Source: Streptomyces daqingensis (GTDB taxonomy: Bacteria > Actinomycetota > Actinomycetes > Streptomycetales > Streptomycetaceae). From it: 64,000 bases of DNA. The position numbers were made by a program, and so were the translations under genes. The stretch is from the NCBI RefSeq assembly GCF_014645895.1, contig NZ_BMMP01000002.1, forward strand, positions 248,001-312,000, in the 5' to 3' direction. Under the pieces are notes generated by a model that made no database searches, was not told the origin of the DNA, and saw nothing but the letters and a program-made list of their open reading frames with translations. Shown in pieces: positions 8,801-17,088 of this stretch. Positions within the stretch are counted from its first letter, which is position 1, and the number at the start of each line of letters is the position of its first letter.

Positions 8801-9331
8801 GTGGCGTCCGGCGAGCGCCCCCCAGCAGGCGACCGTGTGGAACAGCTCCGGCAGCAGCCGTGCGACCGTCGCAGCGCCGCAGCCGGGCAGGAGCCTGGCG
8901 GCCTCCGCGTCGCCCCAGCGGGTGCGGAGCACGTCGATGAGGCCGTCGGCGAGTTCGCTGCGCCCGCCGGCGACGATGGTGCGCAGCAGCTCCGCGCGGA
9001 TGGCGGCGGGAGCAGCGTGCAGCGCCTGCAGGAGGGCGTCGTCGGTGATCCCTCCGGACGGCGCGGCGGCCGCTCGCTGAGCGTGGCCGCGGACGAACGC
9101 GTCGGGGTGGGCCAGCCGGGCCGACAGGTGGGCGTGGTCCCGGCCCGCGCTCGCGGCGATGACCGCCAGCCGCCTGCCGTACAGCCCGTGCTGCTCCAAC
9201 CCGTCCAGCAGCCCGGCGAGTCCGTCGTCTCCGGCGGCTTCGCGGGCTCGGGCGCAGAGCAGGCGTATGCGCTCCCGGTGAGCGAGCGGCTCGAGAGCGT
9301 CGAGGAGTTCGGTGGCGGCGGCACGGGACAT
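5819..9331 (-). CDS. Large helical-repeat (HEAT-like) hypothetical protein, 1170 aa
   Basis: The start MSRAAATELLDALEPL at 9331 was chosen because the frame upstream to 9478 has unrelated composition, although the ribosome site is weak. The protein is nearly all Ala/Leu/Arg-rich amphipathic helices of about 30-40 residues with recurring xxLLxxLxx patterns, as in HEAT/ARM solenoids. I see no nuclease, ATPase or kinase motif, no signal peptide and no membrane helix. One Gly/Glu/Pro-rich linker of about 40 residues (around residue 790-830, decoded near 6890-7000) splits the solenoid. Such proteins usually act as scaffolds; partner and role are unknown. It is monocistronic and convergent with the ABC-F gene. 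Confidence 0.8.
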   Translation of the reverse strand: MSRAAATELLDALEPLAHRERIRLLCARAREAAGDDGLAGLLDGLEQHGLYGRRLAVIAASAGRDHAHLSARLAHPDAFVRGHAQRAAAAPSGGITDDALLQALHAAPAAIRAELLRTIVAGGRSELADGLIDVLRTRWGDAEAARLLPGCGAATVARLLPELFHTVACWGALAGRHPGEVLAESARQLDELPPVLRELWWDRYAAGVARTAAARPEEVLGLLERYRERLPLPLPFWPQLPRLVAADPGRTVRLLLADEHSGRLLDKGLPPSVLRRLVKADAPELYELGRAWNRSPKRFAELLRALPPGRRAAFYDAVTEDEDRSHERLDEEVLDALPHERREAEAQRMAQQARDREAHWATVLAAVAHLPGQEAREELEEATRRPAAEDRARAWPLLVRQTVRAARRDGGDHARVNKLLGAMARLRNEQDAVRWSALNALTALPPRLLTDEAADHLDRLTGDAVQAPDSSHETREVLGRLAGAVLREHVASGRRALVGWALRTIVRLTGDTGGADLGRLDRTLPRGQEHTVHESLRYWLEAGAEKDDHGLTFALARAVGARADDMPELQELLWQAVQFGSEANARAAVGLWLRDPRARDARAADVLSLDASAAVLPAVSRTICRRRTDLLDTVLGEAPPYGRFLTKDDTPPMPPVDRWTDRWLPRQQRAAAQLLAHEADDDTNGMARRKAALSKLAHVPGEGARELRLWVNDWVEDEEELAESAMGALVRTDRPEEALPALLAHTAEGRARNAVRALARACRYLAPSQLTDVVRGLLLPPGESGGGHDAAPGTEPSGATGEARGEPSAGSPREEPGVTVTARRQAVRLAASLLPVSEAAEVLLAAYELPGQHVDVRAACVTSAAQLLDDRRAWQVIASAAEGEPVLCQAVLRTRPLHLPERHRERYARIVTGLGGAEDPQVAETVHSSLAHWAPWAPEAADVLADAVTDLANRGTWQYAADGLVELAAALPESATTFTDAVSRLIASDADPHTPDADPDRDRPARRRVEHIVLTLGRRAGSHRNARQAAGQTGVLLAGHEEFVPLAARLLCSAVDLGADEETLARQLRGIAGLHAQLPGQAWRTADELRRTLQSGHRPSGSSERLLRVARGLVADGGHASGLLAVALAAAVNPRSGWSEPWRAFLRDVRRHDVPDVRVAALEVATATGE

Positions 9332-9651
9332 GGCGGGGATTCTGCCTGCCGGCAGCCCCGCGCGGGAGGGTTCTCCCCAGGGCTTAGCAGTACGTGCGCG
9401 TATTTTCGGCCGCCCGGCGATCTCTCCCCCGGATCGAGGCGGGGGACGGATGGCCACGGCGCGGTCCGGCACGGCCACGCGTGCCGGCGGCCGGCGCTAC
9501 TGGACGCTGCCCGCGGGGAGTTGGGTCCGCGTGCGGGAGGGTGCGCGGTCCGGTCCGCGCGCACCGGGCACCCGGGCCACGGCCCGCGTCGCTCACGGCC
9601 CGGAGCGCCCGTCCGCTCCCGCCGCGTCCCCCTCGGGACCCGATCGCGCTA
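9332..9651. other. Intergenic region, divergent promoters
   Basis: About 320 bases with no supportable gene. It must hold the promoter of the large minus-strand gene; an AT-richer patch at 9387-9412 is the likeliest place, but I see no convincing hexamers. The promoter of the downstream oxidase lies at its right edge. Confidence 0.4.
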
Positions 9652-9681
9652 TTGATCGATCCGCCGCCGGTTCCCTAGCGT
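9652..9681 (+). promoter_or_regulatory. Leaderless promoter of the D-amino-acid oxidase gene
   Basis: TTGATC (9652-9657), 18-base spacer, TAGCGT (9676-9681). The ATG at 9688 follows after six bases, the distance at which transcription should begin, and no Shine-Dalgarno sequence exists. This fits a leaderless mRNA. Confidence 0.6.
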
Positions 9682-9687
9682 CGCGGC

Positions 9688-10599
9688 ATGGACGACGTGA
9701 TCGTGGTGGGGGCAGGCGTCATCGGACTGACGACCGCGGTGATGCTGGCCGAGCGGGACGCGGACGTACGGGTCTGGAGCCGGGAAGAGGCCGCGCCGAC
9801 GGCGTCGGAGGTCTCCGGCGGCCTGTGCTGGCCGTACCGCATCGAGCCGCAGGAGCGGGCGGTCGAGTGGGCGGAGCGCTCGTTCCGCAACTTCGCCTGG
9901 CTCGCCGAACAGCCGGCCCGCACCGGGGTACGGCTCGTGCGGGGCACCCTGGAGGACGACGCCGGCGACTCCGTACCGGACGCATGGCACTCCCTGATCG
10001 GGAATCCGCCCCGGACTCCCCTTGTCGACATGCAGACCTATCTCCGGTATCTGCGGGGCAGGCTGGCGGCAGCCGGAGGCCGCGTCGAGCAGCGCGGGAT
10101 CACGTCGCTGGACGAAGCCGCCGCCGAAGCGCCCGTCGTGGTCAACTGCACCGGCCTCGGCGCCCGCGAGCTGGCCGGAGACACGGGGATGCAGCCCGTG
10201 CGGGGGCAGATCGTCGTCGTGGAGAACCCCGGCATCGACGAGTGGTTCCTCGCCTCGCGCACCGACTCCGGGGATCCGCAGACCACTTACCTGCTCCCCC
10301 AGCCGTACGGCCTGCTGCTGGGAGGCACCGCCGACGAGGACGCCGAGGACCTGACGCCCGACCCGGCCGTCACCGAAGCCATCGTGCGCCGCTGCTCACG
10401 GTTCCGTCCGGAGGTGGCGGACGCACGGATCATCGAGGAGCGGGTGGGGCTGCGCCCGTACCGGCCCCGAGTGCGGCTGGAGAGGCAGGAGCTGCCCGGC
10501 GGGGCCACGTGCGTCCACAACTACGGGCACGGCGGCGCCGGGGTGACGGTCTCCTGGGGGTGCGCCCTCGACGTGCTCCGGCTTCTCGACGGCGCCTGA
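9688..10599 (+). CDS. FAD-dependent D-amino-acid oxidase family protein
   Basis: 303 residues. The N-terminus DDVIVVGAGVIGLTTAVMLAE is the GxGxxG dinucleotide-binding fold; EVSGGLCWPYR resembles the DAO segment around the flavin; and the C-terminus has the DAO signature HNYGHGGAGVTVSWGCA with a conserved His/Gly pattern that closes on FAD. The family oxidises D-amino acids to 2-oxo acids with release of ammonia and hydrogen peroxide. A conserved Arg (VGLRPYRPRVRLE region) would bind the substrate carboxylate. The enzyme is cytosolic; no signal peptide is visible. Monocistronic from a leaderless promoter. D-aspartate-type or neutral D-amino acids cannot be told apart from the sequence. Confidence 0.88.
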   Translation: MDDVIVVGAGVIGLTTAVMLAERDADVRVWSREEAAPTASEVSGGLCWPYRIEPQERAVEWAERSFRNFAWLAEQPARTGVRLVRGTLEDDAGDSVPDAWHSLIGNPPRTPLVDMQTYLRYLRGRLAAAGGRVEQRGITSLDEAAAEAPVVVNCTGLGARELAGDTGMQPVRGQIVVVENPGIDEWFLASRTDSGDPQTTYLLPQPYGLLLGGTADEDAEDLTPDPAVTEAIVRRCSRFRPEVADARIIEERVGLRPYRPRVRLERQELPGGATCVHNYGHGGAGVTVSWGCALDVLRLLDGA

Positions 10600-10897
10600 G
10601 ACCCGGAAGGCCCGGCGGGGCGGCGCCGGAACGCTGCGGACGGGGCCGGGGCGCGCCGGGCGCGGGGCGGCACACGCGCCGCCTTCCGCGCCCTCGGGAT
10701 GGCTGATGTCCGCCGCATGACGTTCCTGTGGCAGTCGGCGGGAAAGGGCTGCCGGGCCCGGGCGGAGTACATACCCTTCATCCCGGCCCAGTCCGGCCAA
10801 GACGGACTCGGTCAGGTGCGACGGGCATCGGCCCGGCTGCCGGCCTGGCAGCCGGATCAGCGTGGCGGTTCGCTGCGGCAAGGGAGTTGGAGGACTC

Positions 10898-12382
10898 GTG
10901 CGTCACAGACTCATGGTTCCGGGTGCGGTGCTCGCCGCACTCCTGACGGCGGTTCCGGCCTCGGCGGCCGAACCATCGCCGGGTGCGCCCGGAGCGGGAG
11001 ACGCGTACTACCCCGCGTACGGCAACGGCGGCTACGACGTCTCGCACTACGACCTGCGGCTGAAGTACCAGCCGAAGAGCGACGAACTCTCGGGCACCGC
11101 AACGCTGCTGGCGGAGACCACCCAGGAACTGAGCCGTTTCAACCTGGACTTCGCCCTCGATGTGAGCACGGTGCACGTCAACGGCCGCAAGGCGTCCTTC
11201 GAGACCTCCGGCGACCACGAGCTGGAGGTGACCCCGGCCCAGCCGATCGCGAAGGGCGAGGACTTCACCGTCGTCGTGCGCTACTCGGGCGTCCCCTCGG
11301 AGGTCGAGGTCAACGGGCTCACCTCCTGGCACCGCACGCCTGACGGAGCGGTGGCCGCCAACGAGCCCGAGTCGGCCTGGTGGTGGTACCCGAGCAACGA
11401 CCACCCCAGCGACAAGGCCACCTTCGACGTGAGCATCGCCGTCCCCGAGGGCTACCAGAGCCTCAGCAACGGCAGGCTGGTGTCCGAGCGGGAGTCCGCC
11501 GGCTGGGTGCGCACGTCCTGGCGTTCCAGCAAGCCGCAGGCCACATACCTGGCGACGCTCGCCGTCGGCAAGTTCGACCTGACGAAGAGCACCACCGAGA
11601 GCGGCATTCCGGTCCTCAACGCCTACAGCAAGGGCCTCGGCGACGAGGACGGCTCCGCCCGCGCGAGCGTCGAGCGCACCGCCGAGATCACCGACTGGCT
11701 GGAGGGCGTGTTCGGCAAGTACCCCTTCGAGTCCGTCGGCGGCTACGTACCCGACACGGGCAAGAGCTTCGCCCTCGAGACCCAGACGATGGCCTTCTAC
11801 GGCAACAAGCGCTTCAAGAGCGGCACCGACGTCTCGGTCGTCGTCCACGAGGTGGCGCACCAGTGGTACGGCGACAGCGTGTCCGTGCGGAACTGGAAGG
11901 ACATCTGGCTGAACGAGGGCTTCGCGAGCTACGCCTCCTGGCTGTGGTCGGAGGAGCAGGGCGAGGGCACCGCGCAGGAACTGGCCGAGTACGCCTACGA
12001 CTCCTACCCCGCCGGCGACGAGTTCTGGAAGGTGAAGCCGGGCGACCCGGGCCCCGAGAACCAGTTCCACGGAGCGGTCTACGACCGCGGCGCGATGGCT
12101 CTCCAGGCGCTGCGCAACAAGATCGGCGACAAGGACTTCTTCGCGATCCTCAAGGGCTGGCCGTCGGAGCGCTCGTACGGCAACGCACGCCTGGCGGACT
12201 TCGAGAAGTACGCGGAGAAGGTCTCCGGTGAATCCCTCGGCAAGCTCTTCGACGCCTGGCTGCACACGGCGTCGAGGCCGTCGAAGCCAGCGCTGGGGGG
12301 CGTGAAGAGCGAGCGTGGCGAGCCCGTACGGCCCGATTCGTGGGAGGAGATCCAGGCCGTCAACGGATCGCACCGCCACTGA
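10898..12382 (+). CDS. Secreted M1 family metallopeptidase
   Basis: 494 residues from GTG 10898, preceded by GGAGTTGGAGGA; an upstream GTG at 10862 lacks such a site and would bury the signal peptide. Residues 1-24 form a Sec signal peptide (MRHRLMVPGAVLAALLTAVP then ASA-AE). The catalytic zinc motif HEVAH-x18-E is complete (HEVAHQWYGDS ... WLNEGFASY). The exopeptidase GAMEN motif is replaced by ALETQTMAF. The C-terminal ERAP-like half of full aminopeptidase N is absent, as in other short secreted Streptomyces M1 enzymes. It probably trims peptides outside the cell. A strong hairpin follows directly. Confidence 0.92.
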   Translation: MRHRLMVPGAVLAALLTAVPASAAEPSPGAPGAGDAYYPAYGNGGYDVSHYDLRLKYQPKSDELSGTATLLAETTQELSRFNLDFALDVSTVHVNGRKASFETSGDHELEVTPAQPIAKGEDFTVVVRYSGVPSEVEVNGLTSWHRTPDGAVAANEPESAWWWYPSNDHPSDKATFDVSIAVPEGYQSLSNGRLVSERESAGWVRTSWRSSKPQATYLATLAVGKFDLTKSTTESGIPVLNAYSKGLGDEDGSARASVERTAEITDWLEGVFGKYPFESVGGYVPDTGKSFALETQTMAFYGNKRFKSGTDVSVVVHEVAHQWYGDSVSVRNWKDIWLNEGFASYASWLWSEEQGEGTAQELAEYAYDSYPAGDEFWKVKPGDPGPENQFHGAVYDRGAMALQALRNKIGDKDFFAILKGWPSERSYGNARLADFEKYAEKVSGESLGKLFDAWLHTASRPSKPALGGVKSERGEPVRPDSWEEIQAVNGSHRH

Positions 12383-12387
12383 CGGGA

Positions 12388-12427
12388 CGCCGGCCCCCGG
12401 AGCCTTCTCGGGCTCCGGGGGCCGGCG
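12388..12427. terminator. Bidirectional terminator, 17-bp perfect stem
   Basis: CGCCGGCCCCCGGAGCC (12388-12404) pairs without mismatch with 12411-12427 over the loop TTCTCG. It starts five bases after the peptidase stop codon and serves the convergent VOC gene as well. Confidence 0.85.
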
Positions 12428-12463
12428 CGTGACGGTGAGCCGGACGACGGGTCGGGCGGTGTG

Positions 12464-13249
12464 TCAGGCGGTGCCCGGCGGGACGGGCTTGATGAGGGCG
12501 AACGTTCCGCCCTGCGGGTCCTGCACCACCGCCATGCGGCCCGCCATCATGTCGAACGGGGGCACGAGCACGGAGCCGTCCGCCCGGATGAGGGCGTCGA
12601 CCGTGCTGTCTGTGTCGTCGATCGCGAAGTACGGGATCCAGTGCGGCGGCGTGCCGGACGGCGAGTTCTCCAGCCCCTGCATGCCGCCGACAGCGCGGCC
12701 GGCGGCGTTGAGCGCGTAGTAGCCCGGCGCCCCCTCCATCGTCGAGGTGTGGATGCCCAGGTGCCGGTAGAAGGAGCCGGCGCCTTCGATGTCGGAGGTG
12801 TTGAGCTCGCTCCAGATGACCGCGCCGTGCTCGTTGACGATCTGCGAGCCGATGAACTCCCTGGCCTGCCACAGCCCGAAGACCGCGCCGGCCGGGTCGG
12901 CGACGACCGCCATCCGCCCCAGGTCCATCACGTCCATGCCGGGGACCATGACGGTGCCGCCGTTGTCCATGACGGCCTGCACACCGGACTCCACGTCGTC
13001 GGAGGCCAGGTACGTGGTCCACGCGGGCGGGGGCGTGGGCCCGCCGTCCGGGGACATCGCGGCCATGATCCCCGCGACGGGCCTGCCGTGCAGGGTGCAG
13101 ACCGAGTAGCCGCCGTTCTCCGCGGGGCCGATCTCGCCCTGCCAGCCGAAGAGGTCGCGGTAGAAGTCGAGGGCCGCCTGCTGGTCGGGGACCATCAGGT
13201 CGACCCAGCAAGGGACACCGGGCTCGTAACGGGCAGTTACCTCGGGCAT
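12464..13249 (-). CDS. VOC family protein, two glyoxalase-like domains
   Basis: 261 residues in two tandem vicinal-oxygen-chelate modules (about 8-125 and 140-255), each ending in the typical motif (MAVVADPAGAVFGLWQ and MAVVQDPQGGTFALIK). AAGG-type strand order is suggested by PCWVDLMVPDQQAALDFYRD at the start. The double-module arrangement with these motifs is close to CFP-30B-like putative hydroxylases of actinomycetes. Substrate is unknown; members include dioxygenases, glyoxalases and drug-binding proteins. AAGGAGCTGCC precedes the ATG, an excellent ribosome site. Confidence 0.85.
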   Translation of the reverse strand: MPEVTARYEPGVPCWVDLMVPDQQAALDFYRDLFGWQGEIGPAENGGYSVCTLHGRPVAGIMAAMSPDGGPTPPPAWTTYLASDDVESGVQAVMDNGGTVMVPGMDVMDLGRMAVVADPAGAVFGLWQAREFIGSQIVNEHGAVIWSELNTSDIEGAGSFYRHLGIHTSTMEGAPGYYALNAAGRAVGGMQGLENSPSGTPPHWIPYFAIDDTDSTVDALIRADGSVLVPPFDMMAGRMAVVQDPQGGTFALIKPVPPGTA

Positions 13250-13472
13250 GGCAGCTCCTTATGGGCAGCGGTTCCCGGTCACTGTGCCGAGCGCGGTGTC
13301 CGCCGCCTCCCCCGCCACGCCGCCCCGCGACGGCGCCGCGGGCGAATTCACCCGCCTCCCTCCGGGGCGCCGCGCGCGGCCCGTTCCACGCCCTGCCCGC
13401 CCTCCCGGCCCGGTCCGCCCACCGGCCGGCGGCCGCACCCCGGACGACCGGCAGCCGCGCCCCGGCCGTGAG

Positions 13473-14405
13473 TCATCCGCCCGGCTCCGGCCCCGGGCGG
13501 CCCGACTGGCGGCGGTACTCCTTCCGCGCCGCGTAGGCCAGAGGCAGGTACCGCAGGCGCTCCGGCAGCAGCGGCATCACGACACGCACCGCGCGCCCCA
13601 GCCCCCGCAGCCGCCGCTCCTGCCGCTCCGTCCAGGGCAGGCCGATGGCGGCGCGGGCGTCCGGCGGCATCATGCCGATGGTGAGGAAGCGGCGGAAGCG
13701 GGCGAACCACGGCCCCAGGACCGGCCAGGCCAGGCGCAGCGCCGTGCGGACGGCGCGGGGTCCCCGGTCGGGCGCGGGCAGGGGCACGTCGACGGCGATG
13801 AGTTCCTCGACGACGGCCGTCCTCTCCAGCTCCTCGGACAGGACCCGTCTGTAGTACGGCCAGAACTCCTCGACCGTCTGCGGCATGTCGCGGTCCTGGA
13901 TGCCGAGGACGCGTCCGACCTGGAGCCACTCCGCGTACAGCCGCCGCTCCTCGTCCGGGGTGTACGGGCGGCCGCCGAGATAGGGCCGGGTGTGCCGGTA
14001 GACGGGGAAACCCGTGGCGTGCACCCACGAGTAGTAGGCCGGGGTGAGGGCGTGGTACTCGCGGCCGTGGGCGTCGACCCCCTTGATCCCCTGGTGCAGC
14101 CTGCGCAGCCGGCGCCCCTCTTCCTCGGCCTTCTCCCCGCCGTACACCCAGAGTTGAACGCTTCTCAGGGAGCGCTCGCCGCGTCCCCACGGGTCGGTCC
14201 GGAAGACCGAGTACTCGTCGACGCCCGCGCTCACGGCCGGGTGCGCGACCTGCATCGCGAGCGCGGCGGGCAGGGTCAGCAGCATCCTGACCTCTCCCGC
14301 GAGGTCCCACAGCATGCCGCCCGGCGGGGGCGGGACGGGCCCGTCCCGCCCCCGGACGCTGTCGCTGTCGGCCCGGCTGCTGCTGTCGCTGCTCACTCTC
14401 TTCAT
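13473..14405 (-). CDS. MpaB-type oxygenase (DUF2236) family protein
   Basis: 310 residues. The block MLLTLPAALAMQVAHPAVSAG and the later WVHATGFPVYRHTRPYLGG carry the conserved His residues of the DUF2236/oxygenase MpaB family, which are thought to ligate a b-type haem as in latex-clearing protein; a Trp/Tyr-rich stretch (EEFWPYYRRVL) follows. The first 25 residues are Ser/Asp/Arg-rich and look disordered. The C-terminal helix pair (LRGLGRAVRVVMPLLPERLRYL) is also typical. Substrate unknown. GGAGGCATC precedes the ATG at 14405. Confidence 0.82.
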   Translation of the reverse strand: MKRVSSDSSSRADSDSVRGRDGPVPPPPGGMLWDLAGEVRMLLTLPAALAMQVAHPAVSAGVDEYSVFRTDPWGRGERSLRSVQLWVYGGEKAEEEGRRLRRLHQGIKGVDAHGREYHALTPAYYSWVHATGFPVYRHTRPYLGGRPYTPDEERRLYAEWLQVGRVLGIQDRDMPQTVEEFWPYYRRVLSEELERTAVVEELIAVDVPLPAPDRGPRAVRTALRLAWPVLGPWFARFRRFLTIGMMPPDARAAIGLPWTERQERRLRGLGRAVRVVMPLLPERLRYLPLAYAARKEYRRQSGRPGPEPGG

Positions 14406-14959
14406 GATGCCTCCGGCCTCTTTCGGACGCGCGGCCGGCGGGGCGGCGGCCGGGCCCCGGGCCGGTGCCTCCCGGCCGCCGAACGCCGCGTTCCGGGGCC
14501 GCGGCGGTACGCGCGGGATGCCCGGCTTCTGGCATACGGCACTGCACAGCGGCCATACGGAACCCTCTCTAGCTCTTCCCTAGTGGCGCTTCCATGGCCA
14601 GACTGAGTTTCGAACGAACTGGCCGGGCACGCCCGCGGCAAGGCAGCCGCACGATGGGCGGATACGGCCATGCGACGACCGAACAGGACATGGAACGGCA
14701 TTTGCGTACGGCGGTGGTTCGCGCGGTTCACCGCGTACGAGTGCGATCCAACGGGACATCATCGGCGGGAGTTTCACCTCCGGCGCCGTCACGGGGAACG
14801 CAGCCGGTCCCAACAGGTGGATGCAGGTGATCGATTGATCAATTGTTTTCGGCCTGCGGCTTTAAATGATCGCTCGCTCCCCTATATTGGTGCGGCGCTG
14901 ACCGGCCTGTGCGGCTCACCCCCCTCCCTGCCCGGACCTGTCCACAAGGACCCTGATTG
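14406..14959. other. Intergenic region upstream of the conservon
   Basis: About 550 bases between the divergent MpaB gene and the conservon. No ORF here has believable composition. The right third (14825-14890) is strikingly AT-rich for this genome and contains a palindrome and the likely conservon promoter, listed separately. Confidence 0.6.
14834..14888 (+). promoter_or_regulatory. AT-rich conservon promoter region with a palindrome
   Basis: ATTGATCAAT (14834-14843) is a perfect 10-base palindrome. TATATT (14883-14888) is a strong minus-10 candidate about 72 bases before the cvnA start; TTTAAA (14861-14866) sits 16 bases upstream of it but is a poor minus-35. A second reading uses TTGTTT (14843-14848). 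Confidence 0.45.
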
Positions 14960-16675
14960 ATGACCCCCGAGACCTCCCCACCGTCAAAACAGTCCCGCCC
15001 CGGTGCCACGGACCGCGGCGCCGGGCGTTCGCCGAAAACGGGGACGGGTACAGCTCTCGCCTTTCTGATAGCCGTGCTCGTCACGGGTCCCGCGTGCCTG
15101 TACGCCGTCTACGCGTCACCGCTCTCCATACGCCCGGCCGTCGCCTGGGCCGGCGGAGCCGCCGCCGTACTCCTCAGCATCTCCGTCGCCCTGGCCACGC
15201 GCGGCATCCTCCTCACCCGCCACCTGCGGGCGGTCGTCAAGAAGAAGGACGACGAGGCCGACGCCGAGCGGGCCGTGGCCGCGCACTTCGCCGACGTCGT
15301 CGTGCCGATCCTGGTCGAGCGGCTGCGTTCGGGGGCCTCCGCACAGACCGCGCTCGCGACGGTCCCGACCGTCGCCAACAACGCCTTCCAGCGCGTGCTG
15401 CACCTCCTGGCGAACGAGGTGCACCGGGGCGAGGGCATGCGGGCCGCGGCGATGGCCGCGTGCGCCAACGCCGCCGGCCGCGTCCAGGCCCTCGCGACGA
15501 GCATGGCCGCCGACCTCCGGGAGCTGGAGCACAAGTACTCGGACGAGGAGGTCCTCGGCGACCTGCTCCACCTGGACCACCGCACCGCGCAGACCGGCCG
15601 CCTCGCCGACTCGATCGCGGTGCTCACCGGTGCCCGTACCGGCCGTCGCTGGGCCAAGCCCATCGTCATGGAGAGCATCCTGCGCGGCGCGATGGGCCGT
15701 ATCAGCGGTTACCAGCGCGTGCGGCTGCACTCGTCGTGCGAGCTCGCCGTCGCCGGGCACGCGGCGGAGGGCGTGATGCACGCGCTCGCCGAACTCATGG
15801 ACAACGCCGCCAACTTCTCCCCGCCCACCTCCGAGGTCCACGTCTACGTGGAGGAGGCGTCGGCCGGAGTCATCATCACCGTCGAGGACGGCGGCCTCGT
15901 CATGGGCGACGTCGCCCTGCAGCGCGCGCAGCAGGCCGTCTCGGCGGAGTCCCTGGACCTCACCAACCTCTCCGGGACCAGGCTCGGTCTCGCCGTCGTC
16001 GGACGGCTGGCCCACAAGCACAACCTGTCCGTTTCCTTCCGGCCCTCGGCGCACGGCGGCACCGGGGTGCTGCTGATGGTCCCGCAGACGCTGATCACAC
16101 AGCCGAAGAGAGAAAGCCAGGCCATGACGCGAGAGTCCGGCACCCAGCCTGGCGTCCAGAGTCGCCGTCCGGAGCGCACGGAACTCCCCTCGCGTACGGC
16201 ACCGCCGCGTGCCGAGCCGGCGCGCTCTCCCGCCGCCGAACGCGGCGCCGACATCCCGACGCCGCGCACCGGGAGGGAGGGGCCGCTGAGCGGGCTGCCG
16301 AGAAGGCACCGGCCCGCCGGTGAGCCGGCGGTCTCCGCCGCGGCCTCGCGCCCGGCCCGCGAGCCGGAGCCCTCCCCCGAGCACGCGTCCGCCGGTGAGA
16401 CTCCCGCGGAGCACGCTCCCGTGGAGGAGACCGGTGGCGGACTGCCGAAGCGGCGCCGCGGGCAGACCCTGGCCGCCGCTCAGCAGCGCACCTCTTCATC
16501 CGACGCCGACCGCGCGGCGGAGCCCGCGAGATCGGCAGAGCAGTCCGGCTCCCGGTTCGGCGCCTTCCGCCGTGCCGTACAGGGCGGTTCGTCGTCCCCC
16601 GAAACCAAACCGGACGACGCGGCCTCCCCCTCACCCTCACCCTCCTCGTCCCGCCCGGAGGACCACACCGAATGA
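14960..16675 (+). CDS. cvnA: Conservon sensor-like histidine kinase (CvnA)
   Basis: 571 residues. ATG 14960 was preferred over the adjacent TTG; AAGGA lies upstream. Two hydrophobic segments (about 30-50 and 58-80) anchor it in the membrane; a coiled region with the conserved LANEVHRGEG follows, then an HATPase_c domain with N-box AELMDNAANFSPP (about 275) and G-boxes (TVEDGGLVM, GTRLGLAVV). The C-terminal 190 residues are Pro/Arg/Glu-rich and probably unstructured. This is the nitrate-sensor-like/CvnA class, which lacks a normal phospho-acceptor His region; the protein heads a complex with CvnB, C and D that resembles eukaryotic GPCR-G-protein signalling. Its stop codon overlaps the next start (ATGA). 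Confidence 0.93.
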   Translation: MTPETSPPSKQSRPGATDRGAGRSPKTGTGTALAFLIAVLVTGPACLYAVYASPLSIRPAVAWAGGAAAVLLSISVALATRGILLTRHLRAVVKKKDDEADAERAVAAHFADVVVPILVERLRSGASAQTALATVPTVANNAFQRVLHLLANEVHRGEGMRAAAMAACANAAGRVQALATSMAADLRELEHKYSDEEVLGDLLHLDHRTAQTGRLADSIAVLTGARTGRRWAKPIVMESILRGAMGRISGYQRVRLHSSCELAVAGHAAEGVMHALAELMDNAANFSPPTSEVHVYVEEASAGVIITVEDGGLVMGDVALQRAQQAVSAESLDLTNLSGTRLGLAVVGRLAHKHNLSVSFRPSAHGGTGVLLMVPQTLITQPKRESQAMTRESGTQPGVQSRRPERTELPSRTAPPRAEPARSPAAERGADIPTPRTGREGPLSGLPRRHRPAGEPAVSAAASRPAREPEPSPEHASAGETPAEHAPVEETGGGLPKRRRGQTLAAAQQRTSSSDADRAAEPARSAEQSGSRFGAFRRAVQGGSSSPETKPDDAASPSPSPSSSRPEDHTE

Positions 16676-17088
16676 TCACCGACGGCAAGCTCGACTGGCT
16701 GCTGGAGAGTCTGCTGCGACGGACGCCGGGCACGCGGCACGCCCTCGTCCTGTCCCGCGACGGACTCAAGCTGTGCAGTTCCTCCGACCTCGATGCCGAC
16801 CAGGCAGACCAGCTGGCCGCCATCTCCGCAGGCATCCAGAGCCTCTCCCACGGCGCGTCCGTGGAGTTCGGCAACGGCAGTGGCGGCGTACGCCAGGCGA
16901 TGGCCGAGTTCTACGGCGGCATCCTCTTCGTCGTGGAGGCCGGCTCCGGAGCCCATCTCGCCGTGGTAGCGACCGAGGACTCCGACGTGGGCCTCATCGG
17001 CCACAACATGAACGAACTCGTGGAACAGCTCAGCGAGTACCTCACCACGCCTCCGCGGCAGCAGGACGAGAGCAGAGACCCGGCATGA
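16672..17088 (+). CDS. cvnB: Roadblock/LC7 domain protein (CvnB)
   Basis: 138 residues, a single roadblock/LC7 fold: a first helix (KLDWLLESLLRRTPGTRHALVLSRDGL), a central helix (ADQLAAISAGIQSLSHG) and a strand pair GGILFVVEAG-LAVVATEDSDVGLI. Roadblock proteins act as regulatory partners of small GTPases; in conservons CvnB works with CvnD. Translationally coupled on both sides by ATGA overlaps. Confidence 0.94.
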   Translation: MITDGKLDWLLESLLRRTPGTRHALVLSRDGLKLCSSSDLDADQADQLAAISAGIQSLSHGASVEFGNGSGGVRQAMAEFYGGILFVVEAGSGAHLAVVATEDSDVGLIGHNMNELVEQLSEYLTTPPRQQDESRDPA

